Position numbers and translations under genes: made by a program. Of a stretch of DNA of 32,046 nt, positions 1 to 8,500 are shown piece after piece; position 1 is the first letter of the stretch, and each line of letters opens with the position of its first letter. The notes under the pieces were generated by a model that searched no databases, was not told the DNA's origin, and saw nothing but the letters and a program-made list of their open reading frames with translations. The DNA comes from a virus, in the IMG/VR virus record IMGVR_UViG_3300020207_000100, positions 1-32,046 of that record; one strand, 5' to 3'.

Positions 1-2
1 CA

Positions 3-290
3 AAATTATTATACGCTAATAGATTGTTCAGAGCTTATAACTTAAACAATGAGCAAAAATCTAAAGTTGTTGAAAACTTAGACAGAACATCATCTGTTAG
101 AGAAGTAAAATTAGTTTACGCTACGTTAGCAGAATCAATGAATTTTACAGGAACTGAGAAAAAAACTAAGAAAGTTGTAGCTGAAGCTGCATCTAAACCA
201 GTTGCTTCTACTGCTCCTGCAAAAGAAATTATTTCTGAAAACACAAATGCATTAGCTGAAAGATTTAAGCAATTAGCTAATATCAAATAA
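3..290 (+). CDS. Prohead scaffold/core protein gp22-like, C-terminal fragment
   Basis: The reading frame is open to the left edge, so this is the 3' end of a longer gene; the TTG at 24 is not a convincing start because in-frame codons precede it without a stop. About 96 residues are visible. They are charged and predicted helical, with an Ala/Lys/Pro-rich linker in the middle and a C-terminus ending ERFKQLANIK. In T4-like phages the gene just before gp23 is the scaffold protein gp22, which forms the internal core of the prohead and is later degraded by the prohead protease. A helical, Lys/Glu/Ala-rich tail fits that role. The assignment rests mainly on position (27 bp before the capsid gene) and composition, not on a diagnostic motif; the end of a prohead protease or another core protein is the alternative. 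Confidence 0.65.
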   Translation, partial: KLLYANRLFRAYNLNNEQKSKVVENLDRTSSVREVKLVYATLAESMNFTGTEKKTKKVVAEAASKPVASTAPAKEIISENTNALAERFKQLANIK

Positions 291-317
291 TTAACTTAAC
301 ATTAAAGGAAAAGAAAA

Positions 318-1919
318 ATGGCAAATTTTGATTTATCTAAACTAATGGAAGGAAAGAACCCACAAACTGTAATGTTGAATGAAACAAGACAACTTAAAGG
401 AAAATGGGAAAACACAGGACTTCTTGAAGGTTTAGGAGAAAAAGAACAAGGCTCAATGGCCGTTCTTTTAGAAAACCAAGCAAAGCAATTGCTTGATGAG
501 GCATCACAAACTGGTGTCGGTAATAATAGTGAAGAGTGGAGTGGTGTAGCCCTTCCTCTTGTAAGAAGAATCTTTGGTGAGATTGCTTCTAAAGAATTCG
601 TTTCTGTTCAACCAATGAACTTACCTTCAGGTCTAATCTTTTATTTAGACTTTAAGTATGGAACTGCAACTGGTGGAAAATCTACTGGTACTGGTGGTTC
701 ATTATTCGGTGGTACAGGTGCGGACTTAGGTTCAACTGATGTTGCACAAGGTGGTCTTTATGGTTCAGGTTCTTACGGATACTCTGTAAACGAATTCACT
801 GCTTCTGTTGCAACTGGTGCTCAGACTTGGGCTTCTGCTTCTTGGGCTGATGTAGGATTTGACGCAGTACTTTCTGCTTCAGTTGCTGCAGGTGATGTTC
901 AAAAAGTAACTTTCGCTGCAACTCAATTAGATAACGCTGATTTAGACGCAGTAAGAAGTTTCAGAATTTCTGGTACTGACATTACTGATAATGTAAACTT
1001 TAGTCAATTTAACTCTTCAGATGGTACAAACATCACTGCGTTTGTATTCTCTCAAGTAGCTGTTGACCAAAACGCAATTACAGTAAACTATTCAAGAGTA
1101 CCTTCTGACTATGCAAGAGGTGACTTCGAAGCTGGTAAACCACAAAGAGGTTCATCTATTGATGCGGATATCCAAATCCCAGAAGTAGACTTAGAATTGA
1201 AGTCTGAAGCAATCGTTGCTAAGACAAGAAAACTAAAGGCTGTGTGGACTCCTGAGTTAGCACAAGACCTTAATGCTTACCACAGTATTGATGCTGAAGC
1301 AGAGTTAACTTCTATGTTATCTGACTATATCTCATTAGAGATTGACTTAGAAATCTTAGATATGTTAGCTTCTAACGCATTAACTACTGAGTACTGGTCA
1401 GCAACTATTGGTGAAGAGTATGTAAATAGTGCATGGACTTCTGCAACTGCAGGACAAGCATATCAGAAAAATACTTGGTTCCAAACTTTAGGTACTAAAA
1501 TTAACAAAGTATCTAACAAGATTCACCAATTAACATTAAGAGGTGGAGCTAACTTTATCGTTGCTTCTCCTGATGTATGTACTATCTTAGAATCAATCCC
1601 AGGATTTACAGTTTCTGCTGATAAAGATGCAATGTCTTTCGCAGCGGGTGTAACTACTGTTGGTGCTTTAGCTAGTAGATATACTGTTTACAAAAATCCT
1701 TATATGACTTCTAACGAAATCTTATTAGGATTTAGAGGTTCTAACTTCTTAGAAACTGGTGCTGTATATGCTCCGTATGTACCTCTAATCATGACACCAT
1801 TAGTGTATGACCCAACTAACTTCACTCCAAGAAGAGGAGTTATGACAAGATACGCTAAGAAAATGGTTAGACCAGAATTCTATGGTAAGATTTATGTTAA
1901 AGATTTAGCATCTATCTAA
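318..1919 (+). CDS. 23: Major capsid protein, T4 gp23-like
   Basis: This 533-residue protein forms the hexameric lattice of the phage head. The strongest evidence is the block at residues ~73-114 (EEWSGVALPLVRRIFGEIAS, then VQPMNLPSGLIFYLDFKYG), the conserved N-terminal signature of T4-like gp23; T4 gp23 is 521 residues. T4 gp23 is cut by the prohead protease after a (L/I)-x-E site near residue 65. Here L59-D60-E61 followed by Ala fits such a site, which would remove a charged ~61-residue delta peptide; this is inferred. Residues ~120-270 form a Gly/Ser/Ala-rich stretch that probably holds the insertion domain. The C-terminus (TRYAKKMVRPEFYGKIYVKDL) is also gp23-like. The start is supported by AAAGGA at 304-309, 8 nt before the ATG. 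A strong terminator follows, so capsid mRNA can end here, suiting high-level late expression. Confidence 0.96.
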   Translation: MANFDLSKLMEGKNPQTVMLNETRQLKGKWENTGLLEGLGEKEQGSMAVLLENQAKQLLDEASQTGVGNNSEEWSGVALPLVRRIFGEIASKEFVSVQPMNLPSGLIFYLDFKYGTATGGKSTGTGGSLFGGTGADLGSTDVAQGGLYGSGSYGYSVNEFTASVATGAQTWASASWADVGFDAVLSASVAAGDVQKVTFAATQLDNADLDAVRSFRISGTDITDNVNFSQFNSSDGTNITAFVFSQVAVDQNAITVNYSRVPSDYARGDFEAGKPQRGSSIDADIQIPEVDLELKSEAIVAKTRKLKAVWTPELAQDLNAYHSIDAEAELTSMLSDYISLEIDLEILDMLASNALTTEYWSATIGEEYVNSAWTSATAGQAYQKNTWFQTLGTKINKVSNKIHQLTLRGGANFIVASPDVCTILESIPGFTVSADKDAMSFAAGVTTVGALASRYTVYKNPYMTSNEILLGFRGSNFLETGAVYAPYVPLIMTPLVYDPTNFTPRRGVMTRYAKKMVRPEFYGKIYVKDLASI

Positions 1920-1944
1920 TCTTAGTTAGTTCTTAGATAAAATT

Positions 1945-1974
1945 AGAGGGGTAGGAAACTATCCCTCTTTTTTT
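1945..1974 (+). terminator. Rho-independent terminator after the capsid gene
   Basis: A 10-bp stem, AGAGGGGTAG (1945-1954) against CTATCCCTCT (1959-1968), contains a single G-U wobble, closes on a GAAA tetraloop (1955-1958) and runs into seven T residues (1968-1974). This is a textbook intrinsic terminator. It lies 26 bp past the gp23 stop and separates head genes from the following neck/tail run. Confidence 0.95.
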
Positions 1975-2009
1975 ATGCCTTTTTGAAAAACACTATTCTT
2001 ATATTTCTT

Positions 2010-2019
2010 TATATTTATA
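2010..2019 (+). promoter_or_regulatory. Candidate late promoter element TATATTTATA
   Basis: The 10-mer lies between the capsid terminator and the gp13-like gene, 29 bp before its ATG, where a promoter is expected. The identical 10-mer occurs at 31935-31944 before the last gene of the window. It resembles the T4 late promoter box (TATAAATA), but that box reads on the opposite strand of this motif, so this would be a variant rather than a match. No well-spaced sigma70 -35/-10 pair was found (a TTGAAA at 1983-1988 is 21 bp away). In such AT-rich DNA chance occurrence is possible. Confidence 0.4.
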
Positions 2020-2048
2020 GATACGATATTAAAAGAGAGGAATAATAG

Positions 2049-3197
2049 ATGTCAGTAGAATACATATACCCAGGTTCATCATCATTTGCTACGGGTTCAA
2101 CTCCTTTTGGTACTTATGATTCAGAGTCTTCATTTCAAACCGATGCTCCTAAAGTAGCAAATTGGTGTGCAAAGAGATTAGGATATCCTGTCCAAAATGT
2201 GGAATTGGTTGATGAAAATCTATTTGCTTGTTTTGAAGAAGCAACTGCAGAGTATGCTTCACAAGTAAATCAATTCAACATTAGAAATAACTTAGATACA
2301 CTTAAAGGAAATCCAACGGGTACGAATTATAGTGGAAAGTTAGTACAAGGTTCATTCTTACCAACGGTTGTTGGTATATCCGATGCTTATGGAACATTAT
2401 CTGGTGTTGGTGGTAATACTGATATTAAAAGTGGTTCTATTGATTTAGTCATCGGACAACAAAGATATGATTTAGACGCTTTATTTGCAAGTGGTAGTGA
2501 GGGTGGAAAACGAATAGATGTAGTCAAGGTATTCCACGAGGTAACTCCTGCTATTAATAGATTCTTTGACCCATATTCAGTTTCTGGTCAAGGAACACTT
2601 AACTTAATTGATGAATTTGGATTTGGTTCATTCTCACCAGCAGCACAATTTGTATTAATGCCAATTTTTGAAGATATGTTAAGAATTCAAGCAATTGAAT
2701 TCAATGACCAAATTAGAAAATCTGGACACTCGTTTAATATCACAAACAATAAATTACAAATTTTCCCAATACCAACTTCAACTGGTAAACTATGGTTTGA
2801 ATATTTTGTGAGAGATGAGTTTGTACAAAACTCAACATCAGTAACACCTGATGTAGTTTCAGACTACTCAAACATAGGATATGACTTTATACCATATACA
2901 TCTATAAATGATGTTGGTAGACAATGGATTAGAAAATATACACTTGCTCTCGCAAAAGAACTATTAGGAGCAATCAGAGAAAAATATAGTTCAGTACCTA
3001 TTCCTGGTTCCGAAATATCGTTGGATGGAGCAGCATTAAGAGCTGAAGCACAAACTGAAAAAGATGCTTTGATTGAACAACTCAGAGAAAACTTGGAAGA
3101 GTTAAGTAGAAAAAATCAGTTTGAAATTAGAAATAACGAATCTAATTATCAGCAAGAAATGTTACGAAAAGTTCCATTAACGATATACACCGGATAA
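2049..3197 (+). CDS. 13: Neck / head-completion protein, T4 gp13-like
   Basis: This 382-residue protein is expected at the head-tail neck, where gp13 and gp14 close the filled head and form the docking site for the tail. The diagnostic part is residues ~37-80 (ANWCAKRLGYPVQNVELVDE, then a Cys and a helical CFEEATAEYASQV stretch), matching the gp13 pattern 'CLxxLGxPVxxVxLxxxQxxxCxxxAxxxY'. Before it lies a Ser/Gly-rich leader of ~30 residues. The C-terminal ~60 residues are charged and probably coiled (KDALIEQLRENLEELSRKNQ). T4 gp13 is 309 residues, so this version is longer. A strong Shine-Dalgarno (AGAGAGGA, 2034-2041) precedes the ATG. It opens a run of six tightly linked genes ending with the giant protein. 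Confidence 0.82.
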   Translation: MSVEYIYPGSSSFATGSTPFGTYDSESSFQTDAPKVANWCAKRLGYPVQNVELVDENLFACFEEATAEYASQVNQFNIRNNLDTLKGNPTGTNYSGKLVQGSFLPTVVGISDAYGTLSGVGGNTDIKSGSIDLVIGQQRYDLDALFASGSEGGKRIDVVKVFHEVTPAINRFFDPYSVSGQGTLNLIDEFGFGSFSPAAQFVLMPIFEDMLRIQAIEFNDQIRKSGHSFNITNNKLQIFPIPTSTGKLWFEYFVRDEFVQNSTSVTPDVVSDYSNIGYDFIPYTSINDVGRQWIRKYTLALAKELLGAIREKYSSVPIPGSEISLDGAALRAEAQTEKDALIEQLRENLEELSRKNQFEIRNNESNYQQEMLRKVPLTIYTG

Positions 3198-3198
3198 G

Positions 3199-3654
3199 AT
3201 GCCAAGATTTGCATTAGATAGAGACATACGATTTTTTGAATCAATTTCAAAAGAGTTGGTAGATACTGTAATTGAAACTACGGTAGTTCTATTCAAACTT
3301 GCTATTGAAGATATCTCAACAAACCTTTATGGTGAATCTCTAAACAAATCTTATTATCAAGGTACGGAATGTACTGCAGTCATCGAAAGAGATGATACTT
3401 CGGTTTCTTACGAAGGTTTTGGTTCAGATAGTGGACAAAATGTAGAATTCAGATTCAATCGTATTACATTAAAAGATAAAGGATTCTATCCCGAAATTGG
3501 TGATATTATTAAACACAATGATGCTTATTTCGAAATTGATAATGTAAGAGAGGACCAACTAATTGGTGGACAAAGTGGAGAGAAATTCTCAATTATTTGT
3601 TCAACATTTATGACAAGAAGAAGTTCTATTCAAACTGAAATGAGAGTTATATAA
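3199..3654 (+). CDS. 14: Neck protein, T4 gp14-like (short)
   Basis: A 151-residue protein starting one base after the gp13-like stop. Visible features that fit gp14 are NLYGESLNKSYYQGTECTA around residues 42-60 and a C-terminal beta-rich part with FYPEIGDIIKHNDAYFEIDN followed by a basic/acidic tail. In gp14-type neck proteins such a 'P..GD.I....YFEI..V' stretch is typical. In T4, gp14 forms the lower neck ring with gp13. At 151 residues it is well short of T4 gp14 (256), so it may be a minimal form. Its stop overlaps the next start by one base (TAATG), suggesting translational coupling. The assignment combines motif resemblance with the 13-14-15 order. Confidence 0.72.
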   Translation: MPRFALDRDIRFFESISKELVDTVIETTVVLFKLAIEDISTNLYGESLNKSYYQGTECTAVIERDDTSVSYEGFGSDSGQNVEFRFNRITLKDKGFYPEIGDIIKHNDAYFEIDNVREDQLIGGQSGEKFSIICSTFMTRRSSIQTEMRVI

Positions 3655-4715
3655 TGAACAAGAAGGAAACAAATAGAGCATTACAAAGAGGTATCAAACC
3701 AGAATACACTAAGGGTGTAAAACTTTTAGATGTAGATACTACTATTGCAGAGTATATGGTGGATACTGTAATTCCTGATGTAGAAGAACACAATAGTAAA
3801 GTTAAAGTTCCCCTACTTTATGGAAATGCTGAAAGATGGAATAATGCTCGAGCAAAGGGATATCTGAGAGACCAAAGGGGTAAGATTCAAATTCCATTGG
3901 TAATGTTTAAGAGAAACTCTATTGAGAGAGATTCTAACTTAGCACAATTCAAAGATGTAAATACTCTTCCTGCTTATAAAAAATATTCTTCAAAAAATAA
4001 ATACGAAAGATTTACCTTACAAACAAATGCAAAGTCTCCCTTAGAACAATATGAAGTTTCTGTACCTGATTATGTAACTGTAACTTATGAGGTAATGATT
4101 TGGACATCGTTTACCGAACACATGAATAAGATTGTAGAGGCATTTCAATATGCTACTGATAGATATTGGGGTAAAGAAGATGGATTCAAATTTAGAACTC
4201 GTATTGACTCATTTGATAATCAACAAGAAGTAGGAGAAGGTTCGGAAAGAATTATTAGAACCTCTTTCACTATGGTTGTAAACGCATATCTACTTCCTGA
4301 AACTTATGATGAAAAACCAACCGTTAGAAAATCATTCACACCAAAAAAAGTAGTATGGGGTGTAGAAACGGATTTAAGTGGACTTACATTTACAAATCCT
4401 AATATTATAAATGAATATCAAAATGTTTTAGATTTCGTTACTATAAGAAGTTCTCAAAGAGCAGAATTTGTAAGTGCGAATCAAGTTAAACTAACCAATG
4501 TTAGACAACCGGTTTTACCACCGGAACTCATAGGTTCTTTTGATACCATAAATTGGTATAGAGTTTACATCAATTCAGAATTCAAACCAGCATCGGTTTA
4601 TTCTTATTCTTTTAATGGTGCAACAAATGAAATAACATTTGTATTTACTGGTCTTGGTTTTAACTTAGATTCAAACGATGAAGTAGACATTGTTGGTAAA
4701 TTTGAACAATTATGA
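3654..4715 (+). CDS. 15: Tail sheath stabiliser / tail completion protein, T4 gp15-like
   Basis: A 353-residue protein. T4 gp15 forms a hexamer on top of the finished tail and joins it to the neck. Matching features are residues ~50-58 (VKVPLLYGN, compare T4 'IRVPITYAS'), IQIPLVMFKRNSIERDSNL at 78-96, the Tyr/Lys-rich segment at 107-121, and TVTYEVMIWTSFTEHMNKIV at ~142-161, which parallels the T4 gp15 helix that follows 'YELSIFTRYEDDMFQIVEQ'. The conserved region ends near residue 220 (NAYLLPE). The remaining ~130 residues are an extra beta-rich C-terminal domain, making the protein ~80 residues longer than T4 gp15 (272). That extension ends DEVDIVGKFEQL, resembling the end of the product encoded at 5089. 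It overlaps the next gene by 4 bases (ATGA). Confidence 0.82.
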   Translation: MNKKETNRALQRGIKPEYTKGVKLLDVDTTIAEYMVDTVIPDVEEHNSKVKVPLLYGNAERWNNARAKGYLRDQRGKIQIPLVMFKRNSIERDSNLAQFKDVNTLPAYKKYSSKNKYERFTLQTNAKSPLEQYEVSVPDYVTVTYEVMIWTSFTEHMNKIVEAFQYATDRYWGKEDGFKFRTRIDSFDNQQEVGEGSERIIRTSFTMVVNAYLLPETYDEKPTVRKSFTPKKVVWGVETDLSGLTFTNPNIINEYQNVLDFVTIRSSQRAEFVSANQVKLTNVRQPVLPPELIGSFDTINWYRVYINSEFKPASVYSYSFNGATNEITFVFTGLGFNLDSNDEVDIVGKFEQL

Positions 4716-5089
4716 GTGATATAAAAACCATAAAAAATATAATGAAAGAAGTTAACGAACCCAATGAGTTCGTTATGGAAGAATACAATGGTACTCATCC
4801 ATTATATTGGATATGGAGAGTTCAGAATTGTAGACTAAAGACTTTAGATAGTAGAGTTGCTGATAAAAGAAAAACGGAGCATCGTTTTGATGTTTTTATT
4901 TGGGGTGGTTACATTGCTCCAAGAGACTACAAGTACGAGCAGGTTGGAAACGATTTTCATATAAAGTTTATAAGAGCAAACTTTCCATCAATAATTGAAA
5001 ATCCAAATGACCCAAATTTTGGAGAAGCATGGCAGATTGAGTCAAGTGATGAAATTAAAATTGAAGGTGATTTAGAGCAAGTTAACTAA
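4712..5089 (+). CDS. Small probable virion protein, unrecognised
   Basis: A 125-residue soluble protein with no signal peptide or membrane segment. I do not recognise the family. The first ~20 residues are polar/helical; the middle is aromatic-rich (NGTHPLYWIWRVQNC, FDVFIWGGYIAPRDYKYEQV), suggesting beta strands; the C-terminus is acidic. The start shares an ATGA with the gp15-like stop and the stop shares TAATG with the next start, so it is translated as part of the neck/tail block and is probably a structural or assembly protein of the tail terminus or of the fibre attachment. A role as a connector for the giant protein two genes downstream is conceivable but unsupported. Confidence 0.6.
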   Translation: MSDIKTIKNIMKEVNEPNEFVMEEYNGTHPLYWIWRVQNCRLKTLDSRVADKRKTEHRFDVFIWGGYIAPRDYKYEQVGNDFHIKFIRANFPSIIENPNDPNFGEAWQIESSDEIKIEGDLEQVN

Positions 5090-5568
5090 TGGCAAGAAGA
5101 AGACCACATATAGAAATTGGTAATATTGAAAAGAAAAGAGATAAGGAATCTTTTAGAACATTCTTATTAGATGTAATTAAAGATACATTTATAAAAGAGT
5201 TTACACCTACATCTATTTCCTTAAATGATGAATTGTTTACCCTTACATTAGGTCCTGTTGATAACTCAACACCATCGGATGGTGATTACACGGATTACGG
5301 TGATATAAAGGGGTATAGATTTGTTTATGAAGATTTGATTGTAGATGATGTGAAAGATTACATTGATGTATATTTATATGGAGTAAAGCAGACGGGAGAT
5401 AGGTACGAAGTTAAAATATTCAATTCTATTGGTGGTGAAATAACTACTGGTAATTTGATGAACGGTGTATCCATCAAAATCATTTTTAATCAAAGTATTA
5501 CATTAGTTCCAGCAGATGTGGTTAGAACTGACTTTGAAATTAAAGGTAAAATTGTAGAAATTGAATAA
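5089..5568 (+). CDS. Small probable virion protein with beta-rich C-terminal domain
   Basis: A 159-residue protein. A basic N-terminus (MARRRPHIEIG) leads into a helix (FRTFLLDVIKDTFIKEF, ~residues 22-38), then a beta-rich domain with YIDVYLYGVKQTGDRYEV and a C-terminus TDFEIKGKIVEIE. The pattern 'xDVYLxGVxxxxxxYxV ... IxFN...VxxxDFEIKGKIV' is one I associate with virion structural proteins of marine T4-like phages, but no precise function is known to me. It also resembles the C-terminal extension of the gp15-like protein, so the two may share a fold. Both ends are coupled by TAATG overlaps, to the preceding small gene and to the giant gene, suggesting co-expression in fixed ratio, perhaps as a base or adaptor for the giant protein. 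Confidence 0.62.
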   Translation: MARRRPHIEIGNIEKKRDKESFRTFLLDVIKDTFIKEFTPTSISLNDELFTLTLGPVDNSTPSDGDYTDYGDIKGYRFVYEDLIVDDVKDYIDVYLYGVKQTGDRYEVKIFNSIGGEITTGNLMNGVSIKIIFNQSITLVPADVVRTDFEIKGKIVEIE

Positions 5569-8500
5569 TGGCTAGATTAATACCACAGAAGCAGATAGAA
5601 GAAATAAATCAGTTTAAGGATTCCATATCCGTAGCTAACTCTGTTTTTATTTCTGGTTCTCTTTTAGTATCTCAATCAATAGATATTGGGTCAACTGCCG
5701 ATACTATACAAAGAATCACAGGTTCGGTAGAAATAACTGGTTCATTAGAATTAGATGGTCAGTTATCGTTTAAGGATGCTCAAAGTAGATTAGACGCAAC
5801 CTCATCGTTCTCTGATGAATCTGTTGATACTCAACGATTTGGTGGTATTTCAGTAACCGAATTTGGAGGTAGTGATGCCACTATTTATGTATCTGCTACA
5901 AGGGGTGATGATACAAATGATGGTCGTTCACCACAATTCCCACTAAGAACTATAAAGAAAGCAGCCGAATTAGCAACTCCTGGTGATGATGGTAGATTTG
6001 GTTTAGATACTGGTTCTAACTTTACTGGTTTCCGAATCGATGTAGATACTGGTAATTATGTAGAAGATAACCCAATTGAATTACCAAGAAACACAACTGT
6101 TTGGGGAAGTGGTTTAAGGGTAACAAAAATTATTGCTAAAAACGAAAACGAAGACCTTTTTTGGGTAAATTCTGGTTGTTATCTTGCTGAAATGACTTTC
6201 GCAGGTCTAAGAGTTTATCCATCGGTTGATGTAGCAGCAAAAGGATTTGCTATTGCATTCGCACCAAACGCATTTATTACAACATCTCCTTATGTTCAGA
6301 ACTGTTCGATGATTTCGAATCAGGAAAATTCATTCTTAGAAGCATACGAAGAAATACCTGCGGGTGGTGGTGGTTTGAATGTAGATGGTAATAGAATCCA
6401 TCCCGACTCACCACTTGCTTCAATGGTACTTGATGCATATACACAAATTGCACCAAATGGTGTGGGTTGTCAGGTTGTTGGTAGAGGATTCATTCAGTTG
6501 GTATCATTCTTCACCAACTTCTCAGCATATTCAGTAAAAGTAATTGATGGTGGACAAGCAGTACTACTTAACTCAAACACCTCGTTTGGTGATTATGGTA
6601 TGTACGCATCTGGTTCTCGTTTCATTACAGGTAGTGGTGGTAACCAAAATGCATTTATAAATGTACAAAATAACTATTCAATTATTGTTGATACAATTGA
6701 AGATGGTCTTTCTGCAATTCCACCATTGGTAACGAATACCGAAAATGGATATAGAGCAACTGACCCAAATGTAATTCCTCAATACTTTACTTCGGCAGAT
6801 TCTAATGCTGAAGTTGCAGAAATTGCAAAATCTGATTTTAGATTAGTAACATCTGTAATTGAAAATGGTGATACTAATGAAGTTGCTTTAGTTGCAAAAA
6901 GTAGTACAACTGGATATTCATCAGCATCGGTTTATAATATTAGTGGTGATACACAAATCACATCATCATTAACTGCATCGGTTTCTGATATTCAAAAAAT
7001 AGATACAAACTATACAATAGTTCTTGATATTATTGATAGAGGTAACGCAGCAACATCATCATATACTCAAGTTGAAAATACTTCAGCATCAATTTATGTT
7101 GGTGATGTCGAACAATATAAAAGTGGAATTGCAGTAACTTCTACAACTAAACAAATTGTTGGAGATAGGTTTGATGAGGTAATTGATATTATTACCAATG
7201 GACCAACATTTGCAGATACACTAATAACAAACACTTCAGCAAGTTTCAAATTTTCAAGTGAAACTCCATATGAAACAGATGTTATTTCATCAGATAGTAT
7301 TGTTCAAAGTATTAGTGAATCTATATCGATTGTTTATAATATTTTAGACAATGGAACTGGTTCAAATGTAGTTCCAACTATTGTACCAAGTAGTTCAATA
7401 GCAAACCCAACGGTTGAATACCAAAATGCATACGAATTATTGATTAACAATATTCCATTTATTCAAGAAGAAACAATTCTTTATTTGTCATCTTCTTGGA
7501 GTGAATTTGAATACAATCAAGAAACTTGTAAAAGGGATGTTGGATACATTGTAAGTGGTGCCGCACATGATTTATTATATGGTGGAAATGAAGAATCTGT
7601 AAGAAGTGGTATTTTCTATTATCAGTATCCATCAGACGCAACAACGACACAAAAAGACCCTACACTAACTGCAATAAAATATGTTAGAGGTCTTACTGAA
7701 AATATATTAAAGAATAAAACATTTAGAGATACAAATTCTGATATTGATAATGGATATGATGTTTTATTCAATAACAAAGATTTTATTAGAGAAGAAACGA
7801 TTGCATATCTAAGTTCATCTTGGTCTACTTTTGATTATAATGAAGCAAAATGTAGAAGAGATTTAGGATACATAATTGATGCAGTTGGAACTGACTTATT
7901 ATACGATGGTAATGAAAGAACCCTCGAGGCAGGAAACTTCTATTACAAATACCCTTCGTTAGCAACTACTGATAATAGAACCGATGGTCAAAAACAACAA
8001 ACTTTAGATGGTATAAAGTATGCCAAAAGATTATCACAAAAATTGGTTAACAATGAAACATTTGTAACTGCATCACAATCAATTCAAGCAGCAGCCGATT
8101 TAGCAAGAAAAAATCGTTCTCTTATTCAAGATGAAACGATTACATATATAAACACAAAATATCCAACATTCTCTTACAATGAGGCAAAATGTAGGAGAGA
8201 TACTGGATATATTATTGACAATGTTATCACCGATTTAGTTTATGGTGGTAATGAAAGAAGTGAATTGGCAGGATTGTATTACTACTTATACCCTTCTATT
8301 GCAAATACAACTCAATTAGAAGAAACTTTAGAAGGTATAAGATACTCACAAGGTTTCTTACGAGAAATAGTATTATCAAACAATATCAGTACACCACAGA
8401 TTGTTCTAAATACTGATGGTAACATACGAGTAACATCTTATACACCAACAACAGGTTCTATTAGTGGTGGGGAAACTGAAATACAAATAGTATCTCAATC

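Noticed and set aside
24-290. TTG at 24 as a true start of an 88-residue protein
   Set aside because: The frame is open upstream to the window edge, there is no Shine-Dalgarno sequence, and the position before gp23 expects the end of a longer scaffold gene.
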